In this document: piece by piece, positions 44,126-52,543 of the stretch
Position numbering within the stretch: position 1 is the first letter of the stretch
Layout: every line of letters begins with the position of its first letter
Assembly (NCBI GenBank): GCA_052326585.1
Contig: JBKQLU010000003.1
Location: forward strand, 1 to 64,000
Reading direction: 5' to 3'
DNA: 64,000 nt
Source: JAPLJC01 sp052326585
GTDB taxonomy: Bacteria; Desulfobacterota; Desulfobaccia; Desulfobaccales; 0-14-0-80-60-11
The notes under the pieces: generated by a model
Databases searched by the model: none
Seen by the model: the letters and a program-made list of their open reading frames with translations, nothing else
Told to the model about the DNA's origin: nothing
Made by a program: the position numbers and the translations under genes

Positions 44126-46003
44126 CTAGACTTTTCCACCCCGCCTTCTCAGATAAACCATCAAAATGGCCAGGGCCGCGGGGGTCACTCCGGAGATCCG
44201 GGCCGCCTGGCCCAGGGACCGGGGCCGCACCTCCTGCAGCTTTTCCTGCACCTCTGCGGATAGCCCTGGCATGCCGAGGTAGTCGAAGTCCGGCGGGATG
44301 CGGCGCCCTTCCCCCTGGGCGAATTTTTTGGCCGCCTCCTCCTGGCGCCGGATGTAGCCCGCGTATTTGTGTTTAATTTCCAACTGCTCCACCACTTCGG
44401 GAGGCACCGGCGGTTCTTCGCCGGCCAGGCGGTAGAGGGTAGGGAGATCCAGTTGAGGACGCTTCACCAGGCTCAGGAAGGGCGCCGGGGACTGCAAGGG
44501 AGCGCTCCCCCGGCTGGTCAGCTCCGCATTAACCGCGGCCGAAGGATGGAGGCGGCGGCGTGCCAGGCGGGCTTCCTCTTCGCTCAGTAGCCGCTCCTTT
44601 TCCTGGAGGCGCTCCAGGGCTTCCCGATCCACCAGACCCAGTTCATGGCCCCAGCGGGTGAGACGCTGATCAGCGTTGTCTTCCCGCAGCAGCAGGCGGT
44701 ATTCCGCCCGGGAGGTGAAGAGCCGATAAGGCTCCCGGGTGCCCCGGGTCACCAGGTCGTCCACCAGCACCGCCATGTAAGCCTGGGAACGGTGCGGCAG
44801 AAAGGCAGGGCGCCCCAAGACCTGGCAGGCGGCGTTGATCCCGGCCCACAGTCCCTGGCCGGCGGCTTCTTCGTAGCCCGAGGTGCCATTGATCTGCCCA
44901 GCCAGAAAAAGTCCCTGGATCAGTTTGGTCTCCAGGGTGGGTTGGAGCTGCAAGGGGTCCACGTAGTCGTATTCGATGGCATAGGCCGGGCGCATCACTT
45001 CGGCTTCCGCCAACCCCGGGACGCTCCGGAAGAGCTGCACCTGCAGCTCCAACGGCAGGCAGTTTCCCAGGCCCTTGGCATAGATCTCCGCGGTGTCCCG
45101 GCCTTCCGGCTCCAGGGTGACCTGGTGGCAGGGTTTGTCCGGGAAGCGCATCACCTTGTCTTCCAGGGAGGGGCAGTAGCGGGCGCTCACCCCCCGGATA
45201 GAACCGTTGTATAGGGGCGAGAGGTGAATGTGGTCTCTGACCAGGCGGTGGGTTTCCGGATTGGTTTGGGTGATGAAGCAGTGGAGCTGCTCCCGGGGCC
45301 CGGCCGGGCTCCGCCAGGAGAAGGGGCGGACCCGGGGATCGCCCGAGAGCACGCTCATGCCGCCAAAATCGATGCTGCCGGCCCGGAGGCGGGGCGGGGT
45401 GCCGGTCTTCAAGCGCCCCATGCGGAAGCCCAGTTCCTTGAGGTGCGCCGCCAGATCGGTGGCGGCGAACTCCCCGGCCCGGCCCGCCGGGATGCGGGTC
45501 TCGCCGATGTGAATCAGGCCATTCAGGAAGGTGCCGGTGGTGATCAGCACCGCCCGGGCCCGGTAAGCCAGCCCCAGGGTCTCCACCACCCCCACCACCC
45601 GGCCCTCCTCCACCAGCAGCCGCGCCACCGTGGCCTCCCGCAGATGGATGCGGGGTTCTCGCTCCAGCCGGGACTTCATGGCCAACCGGTAGGCCTGCTT
45701 ATCGCATTGGACCCGGGTGCCCCGCACCGCCGGACCCTTGGAGAGGTTCAGGGTGCGAAATTGGATGCCGGTGAGGTCCGCCAGTTCCCCCATCACCCCG
45801 CCCAGGGCATCGATCTCCTTCACCAGGTGGCCCTTGGCCAGGCCACCCACCGCCGGATTGCAGGCCATCTGGGCCATGGTATCCAGCGAGAGATTGCAGA
45901 GCAGCACCTTGAGTCCCATGCGGGCCGCGGCCAGGGCCCCTTCGCAGCCGGCGTGGCCGGCCCCGATGACAATCACATCGTACTCGGTGGAATAAAAGGC
46001 CAT
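44126..46003 (-). CDS. mnmG: tRNA U34 carboxymethylaminomethyl-modification enzyme MnmG
   Basis: FAD-binding partner of MnmE (GTPase), which modifies the wobble uridine of several tRNAs. The N-terminus has DVIVIGAGHAGCEGALAAAR (about residues 9-28), then MACNPAVGGLAKGHLVKEID and the family block GIQFRTLNLSKGPAVRGTR. The C-terminal helical domain includes QLEIKHKYAGYIRRQEE. 625 residues, as usual. The ATG 46003 begins MAFYSTEYDV. mnmE is not adjacent. It is the larger relative of trmFO, also in this window. Confidence 0.97.
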   Translation of the reverse strand: MAFYSTEYDVIVIGAGHAGCEGALAAARMGLKVLLCNLSLDTMAQMACNPAVGGLAKGHLVKEIDALGGVMGELADLTGIQFRTLNLSKGPAVRGTRVQCDKQAYRLAMKSRLEREPRIHLREATVARLLVEEGRVVGVVETLGLAYRARAVLITTGTFLNGLIHIGETRIPAGRAGEFAATDLAAHLKELGFRMGRLKTGTPPRLRAGSIDFGGMSVLSGDPRVRPFSWRSPAGPREQLHCFITQTNPETHRLVRDHIHLSPLYNGSIRGVSARYCPSLEDKVMRFPDKPCHQVTLEPEGRDTAEIYAKGLGNCLPLELQVQLFRSVPGLAEAEVMRPAYAIEYDYVDPLQLQPTLETKLIQGLFLAGQINGTSGYEEAAGQGLWAGINAACQVLGRPAFLPHRSQAYMAVLVDDLVTRGTREPYRLFTSRAEYRLLLREDNADQRLTRWGHELGLVDREALERLQEKERLLSEEEARLARRRLHPSAAVNAELTSRGSAPLQSPAPFLSLVKRPQLDLPTLYRLAGEEPPVPPEVVEQLEIKHKYAGYIRRQEEAAKKFAQGEGRRIPPDFDYLGMPGLSAEVQEKLQEVRPRSLGQAARISGVTPAALAILMVYLRRRGGKV

Positions 46004-46082
46004 GGCAGGAAATTTCGGGCTTGAATTGCGGCCGCGAGACGTTTATGTTAAATCTTCAAGCAACTCGCCTGAGGAGGAAACT

Positions 46083-46322
46083 ATGGTACACCCTGTTTAT
46101 GGAAAAGATCCGGATAAAGAAAAACACCGCACCTACAAGACTCTCAAGCCTAAAGGGGAGATCGCCGTGGTGCAGCGTCCCGAAGGCGTTCTCAAGATCG
46201 TGGTCTATACCGGCAGCGGCGAAAAGCAGATAGAGCATACCGAGATTCTCCTGGACCACAAAAACGCCTTTGATCTGGCTATGGAAATCCTGCAACAGGC
46301 CTACCGCCTGGGCCAGGGGTAA
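46083..46322 (+). CDS. Small conserved-looking protein of unknown function
   Basis: A 79-residue soluble protein starting MVHPVYGKDPDKEKHRTYKT and containing GEIAVVQRPEGVLKIVVYTG and EILLDHKNAFDLAMEILQQA. A strand-rich front half and a C-terminal helix are likely. The start is well supported by GAGGAGG seven bases upstream of ATG 46083. No family recognised. It is divergent from mnmG with about 80 bases between the starts. Confidence 0.72.
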   Translation: MVHPVYGKDPDKEKHRTYKTLKPKGEIAVVQRPEGVLKIVVYTGSGEKQIEHTEILLDHKNAFDLAMEILQQAYRLGQG

Positions 46323-46397
46323 TGATGGCAGGCGGTGGCCAGCAGCCTGTTTAGTGGATTAATAGCTTTTCTGCCTTAAAGCCGCGGGCTCCCGGCC

Positions 46398-46787
46398 CTA
46401 CCGATCCAGTTCCACCTCCCGCACCAGATCGATGAACTCCGGGGACTCGCCGTAGGCCTTCATGGCCATCTGGTAATCGATCCAGGATTGCCACAAGGCC
46501 AGCCACTCCTGGTTGTGCCAGTAGCAGTGGCTCTCCTGCCCCTTTGCGGTAATCCGCAGAAAATCTTCGTACTCTTCCTGGCAGAAGGTGCACAGCCGGT
46601 AAGGCCCCGGGTAGCGTTTATACATTTCGGCAGTGTCGAATTGGATCCCGCAACGGGCGCACCGGGCCATACAACGGGTACATTGGACCACCTTGCGCAC
46701 CGTCTCGGTCTTCTTGGCTTTATCGACCCTGGCCCTTTTCTTCTGCTCCAGCTTCAGCCGGTCTTCGAGATCAATGACTTTAGACAT
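46398..46787 (-). CDS. Zinc-ribbon-type protein of unknown function
   Basis: A 129-residue soluble protein. The basic N-terminal helix (LEDRLKLEQKKRARVDKAKK) is followed by clustered cysteines: CTRCMARCARCGIQF and later LCTFCQEEYEDF, which together could bind one or two zinc ions. The C-terminal part is rich in Trp and aromatic residues (HCYWHNQEWLALWQSWIDYQ). I do not recognise the family; the helix plus ribbon layout is reminiscent of nucleic-acid-binding accessory proteins. Single gene, convergent with the small gene at 46083. Confidence 0.7.
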   Translation of the reverse strand: MSKVIDLEDRLKLEQKKRARVDKAKKTETVRKVVQCTRCMARCARCGIQFDTAEMYKRYPGPYRLCTFCQEEYEDFLRITAKGQESHCYWHNQEWLALWQSWIDYQMAMKAYGESPEFIDLVREVELDR

Positions 46788-47062
46788 ACTTGGGCCTCAT
46801 CCAGGCGGGCCGGCCAGGTCTCGTCCGCACCGGCGCCCTCACTCTAAAATATCAAGAGAACCAGGGGCGGTCAAGTGCGCCTGGGCCGTAAGACCCCCGG
46901 GAAGCCGGTGGCCAGAGGTGCAGCGCGATCTACGGCGCGTCCCGCACTGGGATGGCTTCCAAATCGGGCCCGGGGGAGCCGCGGCGCTTGAACCCGGTGG
47001 AATTCGGTAAAGTTGGGGGCGCCGGAGCGCTAAGGGTCCCTGCCCCAGACGCACAAGTAAAC

Positions 47063-49309
47063 TTACTTCGATTCCATGACCCGCACCGGGGTCCAGTCGG
47101 GGCCGGGAGGACTGAGGCAGTATTCTTCGGAGAGTTCCAGGTAGTTTTTACAGGGGATGTCCTGAGGACGCAGGTTGAGGGCCTCATTGAAGGCCCCGGC
47201 GCTTTCCCGCCAGCGGCGTTCCCGGAAAAAAGTCCGTCCCTGGTTATAAACCCCCAGGAAGGCGGCCAGGTCGGGTTCCGGCGTGCCTTCACCCAGAAGT
47301 TCGAAGATAGTCAACGCCTGGGCTTTGCCCTTGACCTGGACCAGGTCGACTTCCCGCAGGACAAACTGGCCGTCCAGGGCCTGAGCCGTGGACGAGCTGA
47401 TGAGGATCGAGGTGCCGTAATACTTGTTCAGGCCTTCCAGGCGCGAGGCCAGGTTGACGTTGTCGCCGATGGCGGTGTAGTTGAACAGGCGATCGGAGCC
47501 CATATTGCCTACGGCCACGCCACCCGAATTGAGGCCCAGGCCGATGCGCATGGGCTGGCGCCCCTGGCTCTCCCACTCCTCGTTCAGGGTCTTGAGCTTG
47601 GCCATCATCGCCAGGGCAGTGCGGCAGGCCATAACCGGGTGGTCCGGACGATCCAGGGGGGCGCCGAACAGGGCCATGATGGCGTCGCCGATGTACTTGT
47701 CGATGGTGCCGCCATGGGTGACGATGATCTCGCTCATGGGGTTGAGAAAGGCGTGCAGCAGGCCCACCAGGACCTCAGGTTCCAGGGTCTCCGACAGGCT
47801 GGTGAAGCCCCGAATATCCGAAAAAAGGATGGTCAACTCCCGGCGCTCGCCGCCGAGACGCAGAAGTTGCGGGTGTTTTAGGATTTCATCTACCACTTCC
47901 GGGGCGACGTAAGACTGGAAGGCCTTCTTGATGTAGACCCGCTCTTTTTCTTCCGCCAGGAACCGTTGCACGGTGAGGCTCATGTAGATGCCGCCTATGG
48001 CCAGCAGGGGGTAGAACAGTTCCAGTTGCCAGCCCCAGCGGCTGAAGAGCAGGTAGTCGAAGGTAATGTAACTTTCTGCCAGAAACAGTACGAAAACTAA
48101 GGACCAGGCGGCGGAAAGGCGCGGCAACGCCAGGCCCATGAAGAGCCCCAGGCCCAGGACGATAAGCAGGACTGGTACCGAACGGAGCCGGCTCGTTTGT
48201 AAAAATTGGCGGTGGATCAGATTATCGATAATGGTGGCCTGGATTTCCACCCCCGGGCAGATGCCGGAAAACGGCATGACGCGGAGATCATAAATGCCCA
48301 CGGCGGAGGCTCCCAGCAGCACCACCTTGTCTTTCAGGGCGCTGGCCGGAACCTCCCCATTCAGCACCTTTGCGGCCGAGTAAGTTGGGAACCGGCCGGG
48401 AAGCCCCAAATAATTGATGAGCAGGCGGCCGTACCGGTCCACCGGGATTTCCCGGTCGCCCAGGCGCACCCCCTCTACCCCCGCCCGGGACAGGGTTAGG
48501 GCCAGGGGTGGGCACCCCAGGTATTGTTGGACCACGGCCAGGGACAAGGGGATGAAGATATCCGGTCCGTAGACGATGGCCTGGGGGAGCCAGCGGACGC
48601 ACCCGTCCTCATCAGGGACCATGTTGAAAAAGCCCCCGCCGGCGCAGCCGGCGTTGATTTCTTCGAGATTCAGCACAATGTTTTTGGCGCTGATGATGGG
48701 TATTTCCGTGGGCTCGCCGTCCAGGCAGCGCACCAGATTATAGGTGCAGGCCCGGGGAGCCGAAGTTGTCATGAACTTTCCGGCCTTCGGGGGGGCCATA
48801 CCCCCCACCTCGTTAAAGTAAAACCCCAACAGAGTGGGCGGGCCCTGGGCCAGGGCCTGGGCCAACTGCCGGTCCACATTTACCCGGTCTTCTTCTTGGG
48901 TCAGCAGATGCAGCATTGCCGGGTTGGCCGAGCCCTCGCGGGCCAACCCCTGGCGCAGGTTTTTGATGGTTTCTACCGCCGCGGTCTCTTCTCTTTCCGC
49001 GAAAATTATATCCAGACCGACGACCCTGGGGCCGGCTGCCTTGATGCGATCGATCAGGCGGGCCTGGATATCCCGGGACCAGGGCCAGCGTCCCAGCGTC
49101 TTCAGGCTGTCGTCGTCGATAGCTACGATGACCACTTCCGGACCCGGGGGCCGCGCCCCTCGCACCCGCAGCTTGAGGTCGTAAAGTTTAAGCTCCAGAA
49201 TCTCAGCAAAGAGGGGCCGGAACAGTATCAGCAGGACCACTGTCAGGGTCACGCCAGCTACCAACTGAAAGGTGATGGAGCGAAACAGAGAGGCTAGTCG
49301 GCTTAACAT
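47063..49309 (-). CDS. CHASE2-domain adenylate/guanylate cyclase (class III)
   Basis: Membrane sensor-cyclase of 748 residues. An N-terminal transmembrane helix leads into a periplasmic CHASE2 domain (about residues 30-370; LYDLKLRVRG, EVVIVAIDDDSLKTLGRWPW). Three membrane helices follow (about 375-460), then the cyclase domain: ELTILFSDIRGFTSLSE (metal Asp), GGTIDKYIGDAIMALFGAP (second metal Asp and substrate Lys-type position), and YTAIGDNVNLASRLEGLN (transition-state Asn/Arg). The tail is a short TPR-like extension. Product is cAMP or cGMP. It is the last gene of the minus-strand FecR locus, 140 bases after the FecR gene, and CHASE2 cyclases are often neighbours of FecR-domain proteins. 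Confidence 0.93.
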   Translation of the reverse strand: MLSRLASLFRSITFQLVAGVTLTVVLLILFRPLFAEILELKLYDLKLRVRGARPPGPEVVIVAIDDDSLKTLGRWPWSRDIQARLIDRIKAAGPRVVGLDIIFAEREETAAVETIKNLRQGLAREGSANPAMLHLLTQEEDRVNVDRQLAQALAQGPPTLLGFYFNEVGGMAPPKAGKFMTTSAPRACTYNLVRCLDGEPTEIPIISAKNIVLNLEEINAGCAGGGFFNMVPDEDGCVRWLPQAIVYGPDIFIPLSLAVVQQYLGCPPLALTLSRAGVEGVRLGDREIPVDRYGRLLINYLGLPGRFPTYSAAKVLNGEVPASALKDKVVLLGASAVGIYDLRVMPFSGICPGVEIQATIIDNLIHRQFLQTSRLRSVPVLLIVLGLGLFMGLALPRLSAAWSLVFVLFLAESYITFDYLLFSRWGWQLELFYPLLAIGGIYMSLTVQRFLAEEKERVYIKKAFQSYVAPEVVDEILKHPQLLRLGGERRELTILFSDIRGFTSLSETLEPEVLVGLLHAFLNPMSEIIVTHGGTIDKYIGDAIMALFGAPLDRPDHPVMACRTALAMMAKLKTLNEEWESQGRQPMRIGLGLNSGGVAVGNMGSDRLFNYTAIGDNVNLASRLEGLNKYYGTSILISSSTAQALDGQFVLREVDLVQVKGKAQALTIFELLGEGTPEPDLAAFLGVYNQGRTFFRERRWRESAGAFNEALNLRPQDIPCKNYLELSEEYCLSPPGPDWTPVRVMESK

Positions 49310-49449
49310 GGGCGGACGTCGGCGTCGGAAGCTGCAGCGCTCTTGCCGCGAGCGGCAAAAAATCTAGGGGTCATTTTAGCGCAACCAGGCAATCTTTAAC
49401 AGAATAGAATTAATGTCATTTCGTTTACGGCTATTTACGAAGCACAACG

Positions 49450-52107
49450 CTAGTGTTTCTGCAACGCCGGGATCGGTCCCGCTGGGTTGCCCGGTGTCCG
49501 GCCCCCGGGGGTGGGGCCGGAGGCCATATGCAGCGCCGCCAGACGCTGCTGCTGGCGGAAGCGCCGGAATGCCCGCAGATTAGCCGCCAAGGCGGGATTG
49601 CCGGATGTCCCGGGCTGGATCAAGTGCGACATCCCCATGATCCTGGAGCCCAGGGAAATCCCGGTCAGCCGGGTAAGCCTGGTGGTTAGGATGGGGCCAT
49701 TGGCCCCGGCGCCGGACGTGGAGAACGACCCGCTGGCGCCCGTGGGAAGCCCCGGAAGAGGAGTGCCGTGGCCGTAGGTCAGCGCCAGGCTGCCATTGGT
49801 AGCAGTGGCGCCCACCCCGCTGACGATTTGGCTGCCGGTCATCTGGCCGTTGTTCAGCAGGGTGGTAGTCCCCGCCCCAGACCCCCCTGACACCACCTGG
49901 TAAGTTCCCGAGGCGCTCCGGGTGAGGGCCGGGCCAAATTGCTCGGTCATGGTCCCCGCGGCCGTCAGTATCGTCGCCCCTTGGGTGACGGTGCCAGTAT
50001 AATTGAAGGTCAACTGGCCATTGGGGGAAATAGTAATCGGCCCGGTATATTTGACGATTTGCCCGGTGCCGGAAGTGCCGTTGTAGCTGCCGGTCCCCGT
50101 CAGGGTATAGCCGCCCAGCACGCCACTGACCGTGCCGGAGAGGGTCCCGGTAATACCGAGACTGCTGTTATTCCCTACGGTAAAGGAACTGGAATTCCCG
50201 CTCAGGGTGCCGTTGTTAACCTGGTCCAGGTACGTGCCCGGGAAGACGCCGCTGCGGGTGCCGAAGCCTTGAGTCTGAACAGTGGCCTGGGTCGTGCTGG
50301 TGGGGGAGATCAACATCGAGTCGGTCAAGGGGATGCTGAAGCTGTAGGTGCTGGCCGCCGGAAGCGTCGCGGCCGTCTGGGTCCAGGTGCCCTGCTGCGT
50401 GAAGGTGCCGGCGGGGGCCGGTGTAACGCCATTATCGGTATTGGTGCCGTAAAAGCTGGCGGAGAGGCCGCCGTTGGGGTTGATGGTCACCGGCCCGGCC
50501 AAGGTCCAGGTCCAGGGTGTGTTGCTACTATTCTGGCCGGAGGCGACGGTGGTCATCACCCCGGTTTGCGGCCCTCCGGGCGCGCCGCTGACGACACCCT
50601 GCATGCTGGCAGTTAAACTGCTCTGGTCGGCGGGAGGATAGTAGCCTCTGTTCACCGGCGCGGTGCTGGTCATGTTTATGGTGGCGGCAAATTGCCCCGG
50701 AAGGACCCCGGTGCGGGTGCCCCAGATGGAGTAGCCGTTGAGGTTGGTTAGCGTTTGCTGGTTGCCCGCGGTGTTGCCGGTCATGGCCAGGCTGCCCACA
50801 GCCGTCTGGGTGAAATAGGTGCCCGGGGTGCCGCTGCTCGAACCGGCGCCGGTTTCCGTATAGATGCTGTTGCTGCCGGAGAGGTTGGTGTAACTATAAC
50901 TGAAAGTGCCGTTCGGGTTGATGGTGATGGGTCCGGAGAAGGTGCCGCTATATCCATTGGAGGTGGTGAAGTTGGCGGAGTAAGTCCCGCTCAGGCTTTG
51001 CCCGGAGACGCCGCTGACCGTGCCGGTAAGGATATCGGAGGCGGTCAAACTAATGGCACTGCCGGTAGGGCCGCTGAAGGAGGCGGAAGCACGCGTGCCC
51101 GAGCCGCTGGTGGTGAAGTATTCCGGATCGACCCCGGTCAATTGCCCCCAGTAACCTGAAATTTGGGTGGCGTTACCTGGGGAGGAGACGGTGTTCGTGA
51201 GATAGCCGTTGAGGTCCATCGCAAAATTATAAGTGCTGGAGATCGGACCCGGGGACGAGGTGGATATGTTCGGGTTGTTTACCGGGTTGTTCACCAGGTT
51301 ATTCGCGGTGTAGAGGTTGAAGGCCGGGTTGTTTGCCGGGTTATTCTGGGTCGAGAGGGTTCCCAGCAATGGGCCGGTCCCGCCGCCGCCGCCGCCCAGC
51401 AGGGCCTCGGTATCCAGCGGCGAGACCGTGCCTTGGCCTCCACAGGAGGTTCCACCGGAGGTTCCACAAGAGGTTCTAAACTGGATCCACAGTTGCTGCA
51501 TGTCCCGCTGGGTGATGGGCAGAGGGAGGGTGGGGGGCAGGTTGAGGCCCACCCGGGTGAACTCCATCCCGGTCAGCGTCACTTTTCCCGGCACTTCCTG
51601 GAAAAGATTTTGCACCTCGGTGATGCCGCGTTCATTATAAATGTCGGTGTTCAGCGGATTGAGCTGGGCGTACCAGGCGGTGCCACGCACCCCCAGGACC
51701 CCGGTATGGGTCTTCATGATGAAGTCTGGCTTCTCATTCTGGGCAATCTTATTCACCGCAAAGTGCACCAAACCCCGGAAGATCTCAACCACGGCCTGGC
51801 GCTTGCCCTTAGCGGCGTCATAGACGTATTCGTCGATGGCCACCCGGCTCTCCGGCGCCACATCCAGGACGGTGTCATCCACGAAATGGATCTGAGCTTT
51901 GGAGAGGGACTTGGTGCGCACCGCGTCCCCCTGCTCCACCTCATCCTGGACCTTCACCGGGACAGCGGGGGCCTTACCCCCCCTCATCAAATCCACCGAC
52001 CCTTCCACCTGCACGAACCGGCCCACCGGCACGGCCTGGGCCACTAAAGGCAGCCCCAGGGCAAACGCCCCCACAACCAGCAGACCCGCCAGATACCTGC
52101 GTTGCAT
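49450..52107 (-). CDS. Large exported FecR-domain repeat protein (885 aa), riboswitch-controlled
   Basis: Signal peptide (cleaved after VAQA, about residue 25), then a FecR-type domain (about 27-190) with GRFVQVEGSVDLMRGG, QGDAVRTKSLSKAQIHFVDD and TGVLGVRGTAWYAQ. The remaining 650 residues are Gly/Ser/Thr/Asn-rich beta repeats, e.g. TYNFAMDLNGYLTN, GTFSGPITINPNGTFSYSY, LTGTGSYNGTSG. A conserved tail includes MSHLIQPGTSGNPALAANLR, then a basic Arg/Gln-rich stretch. Such a make-up suits a secreted or surface-exposed filamentous or adhesive protein; FecR domains of this kind are outside the iron-sensing context. Very similar over long stretches to the 1121-residue gene upstream, so they are tandem paralogs. 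A GEMM-I riboswitch and terminator precede it. The ATG has GGAGGTG. Confidence 0.85.
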   Translation of the reverse strand: MQRRYLAGLLVVGAFALGLPLVAQAVPVGRFVQVEGSVDLMRGGKAPAVPVKVQDEVEQGDAVRTKSLSKAQIHFVDDTVLDVAPESRVAIDEYVYDAAKGKRQAVVEIFRGLVHFAVNKIAQNEKPDFIMKTHTGVLGVRGTAWYAQLNPLNTDIYNERGITEVQNLFQEVPGKVTLTGMEFTRVGLNLPPTLPLPITQRDMQQLWIQFRTSCGTSGGTSCGGQGTVSPLDTEALLGGGGGGTGPLLGTLSTQNNPANNPAFNLYTANNLVNNPVNNPNISTSSPGPISSTYNFAMDLNGYLTNTVSSPGNATQISGYWGQLTGVDPEYFTTSGSGTRASASFSGPTGSAISLTASDILTGTVSGVSGQSLSGTYSANFTTSNGYSGTFSGPITINPNGTFSYSYTNLSGSNSIYTETGAGSSSGTPGTYFTQTAVGSLAMTGNTAGNQQTLTNLNGYSIWGTRTGVLPGQFAATINMTSTAPVNRGYYPPADQSSLTASMQGVVSGAPGGPQTGVMTTVASGQNSSNTPWTWTLAGPVTINPNGGLSASFYGTNTDNGVTPAPAGTFTQQGTWTQTAATLPAASTYSFSIPLTDSMLISPTSTTQATVQTQGFGTRSGVFPGTYLDQVNNGTLSGNSSSFTVGNNSSLGITGTLSGTVSGVLGGYTLTGTGSYNGTSGTGQIVKYTGPITISPNGQLTFNYTGTVTQGATILTAAGTMTEQFGPALTRSASGTYQVVSGGSGAGTTTLLNNGQMTGSQIVSGVGATATNGSLALTYGHGTPLPGLPTGASGSFSTSGAGANGPILTTRLTRLTGISLGSRIMGMSHLIQPGTSGNPALAANLRAFRRFRQQQRLAALHMASGPTPGGRTPGNPAGPIPALQKH

Positions 52108-52189
52108 GTCGCACCTCCGTGTGCCGCCAGATGCGATGCTATTTATGATTCCTTTAATTCTGGATTACCACACCCACCGCCAAGGGCAC

Positions 52190-52226
52190 AAAAAAGCCGC
52201 GCTGCCCATCTCCAGGCAACCCGGCT
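52190..52226 (-). terminator. Terminator that competes with the riboswitch
   Basis: On the minus strand AGCCG...CGGCT followed by TTTTTT encloses an inner GTTGCC/GGCAGC pair. Its left half (GCCGGGTTGCC) is the 3' strand of the aptamer, so aptamer and terminator exclude each other. That predicts ligand binding lets transcription continue (an ON switch). Confidence 0.75.
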
Positions 52227-52292
52227 ATCTCTATCGTACTAAAAGACCCGTGGCTTTCCGTCCCCACCTCGCGGCGGGTTTGGCTTTTTCCG
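52212..52292 (-). promoter_or_regulatory. GEMM-I riboswitch (cyclic-di-GMP class I)
   Basis: Read on the minus strand, the leader has every main GEMM-I part: the AAAGCCAAACC entry, a P2 hairpin CCGCC-GCGA-GGUGG with a GNRA tetraloop, the core GGGACGGAAAGCCACGGG, a P3 stem, and the closing AUAGCCGGGUUGCC. The 5' end follows directly after a sigma-70 promoter; the 3' end is built into a terminator about 85-105 bases before the FecR gene. The usual ligand is c-di-GMP; a subset of this class in Geobacter binds 3',3'-cGAMP, and I cannot tell which by eye. Confidence 0.9.
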
Positions 52293-52298
52293 CATTAT

Positions 52299-52327
52299 AT
52301 TTTAGGCATGACATTTAAATCTGTCAA
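52299..52327 (-). promoter_or_regulatory. Sigma-70 promoter of the riboswitch leader
   Basis: On the minus strand perfect TTGACA (forward 52322-52327), 17-base spacer, TAAAAT (forward 52299-52304), overlapping ATAAT. Initiation would fall at the first bases of the aptamer. The rest of 52108-52543 has no gene; near 52417-52437 is a GC-only palindrome of GGGCCC/CCGGGG type. Confidence 0.75.
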
Positions 52328-52543
52328 CCCCTTTTGAGAACTTGTTAAAGAATTAACTCATTATAAAAGGTCTGCCATTAACCCCAGATTCAACCTGGCC
52401 ATCCCCCTGTCGCCGGGCCCGGGGCCGGGCCCGACCAAAAGTCCACGCCAAAAGATGTCGAGTCTGTCGAGTTTCCGCCGTAAAGGGAGCCCAGGCGCTA
52501 CGCTCAGGACGACACTTTGGCAGACCGCGGTTTTGCAAAAGTT

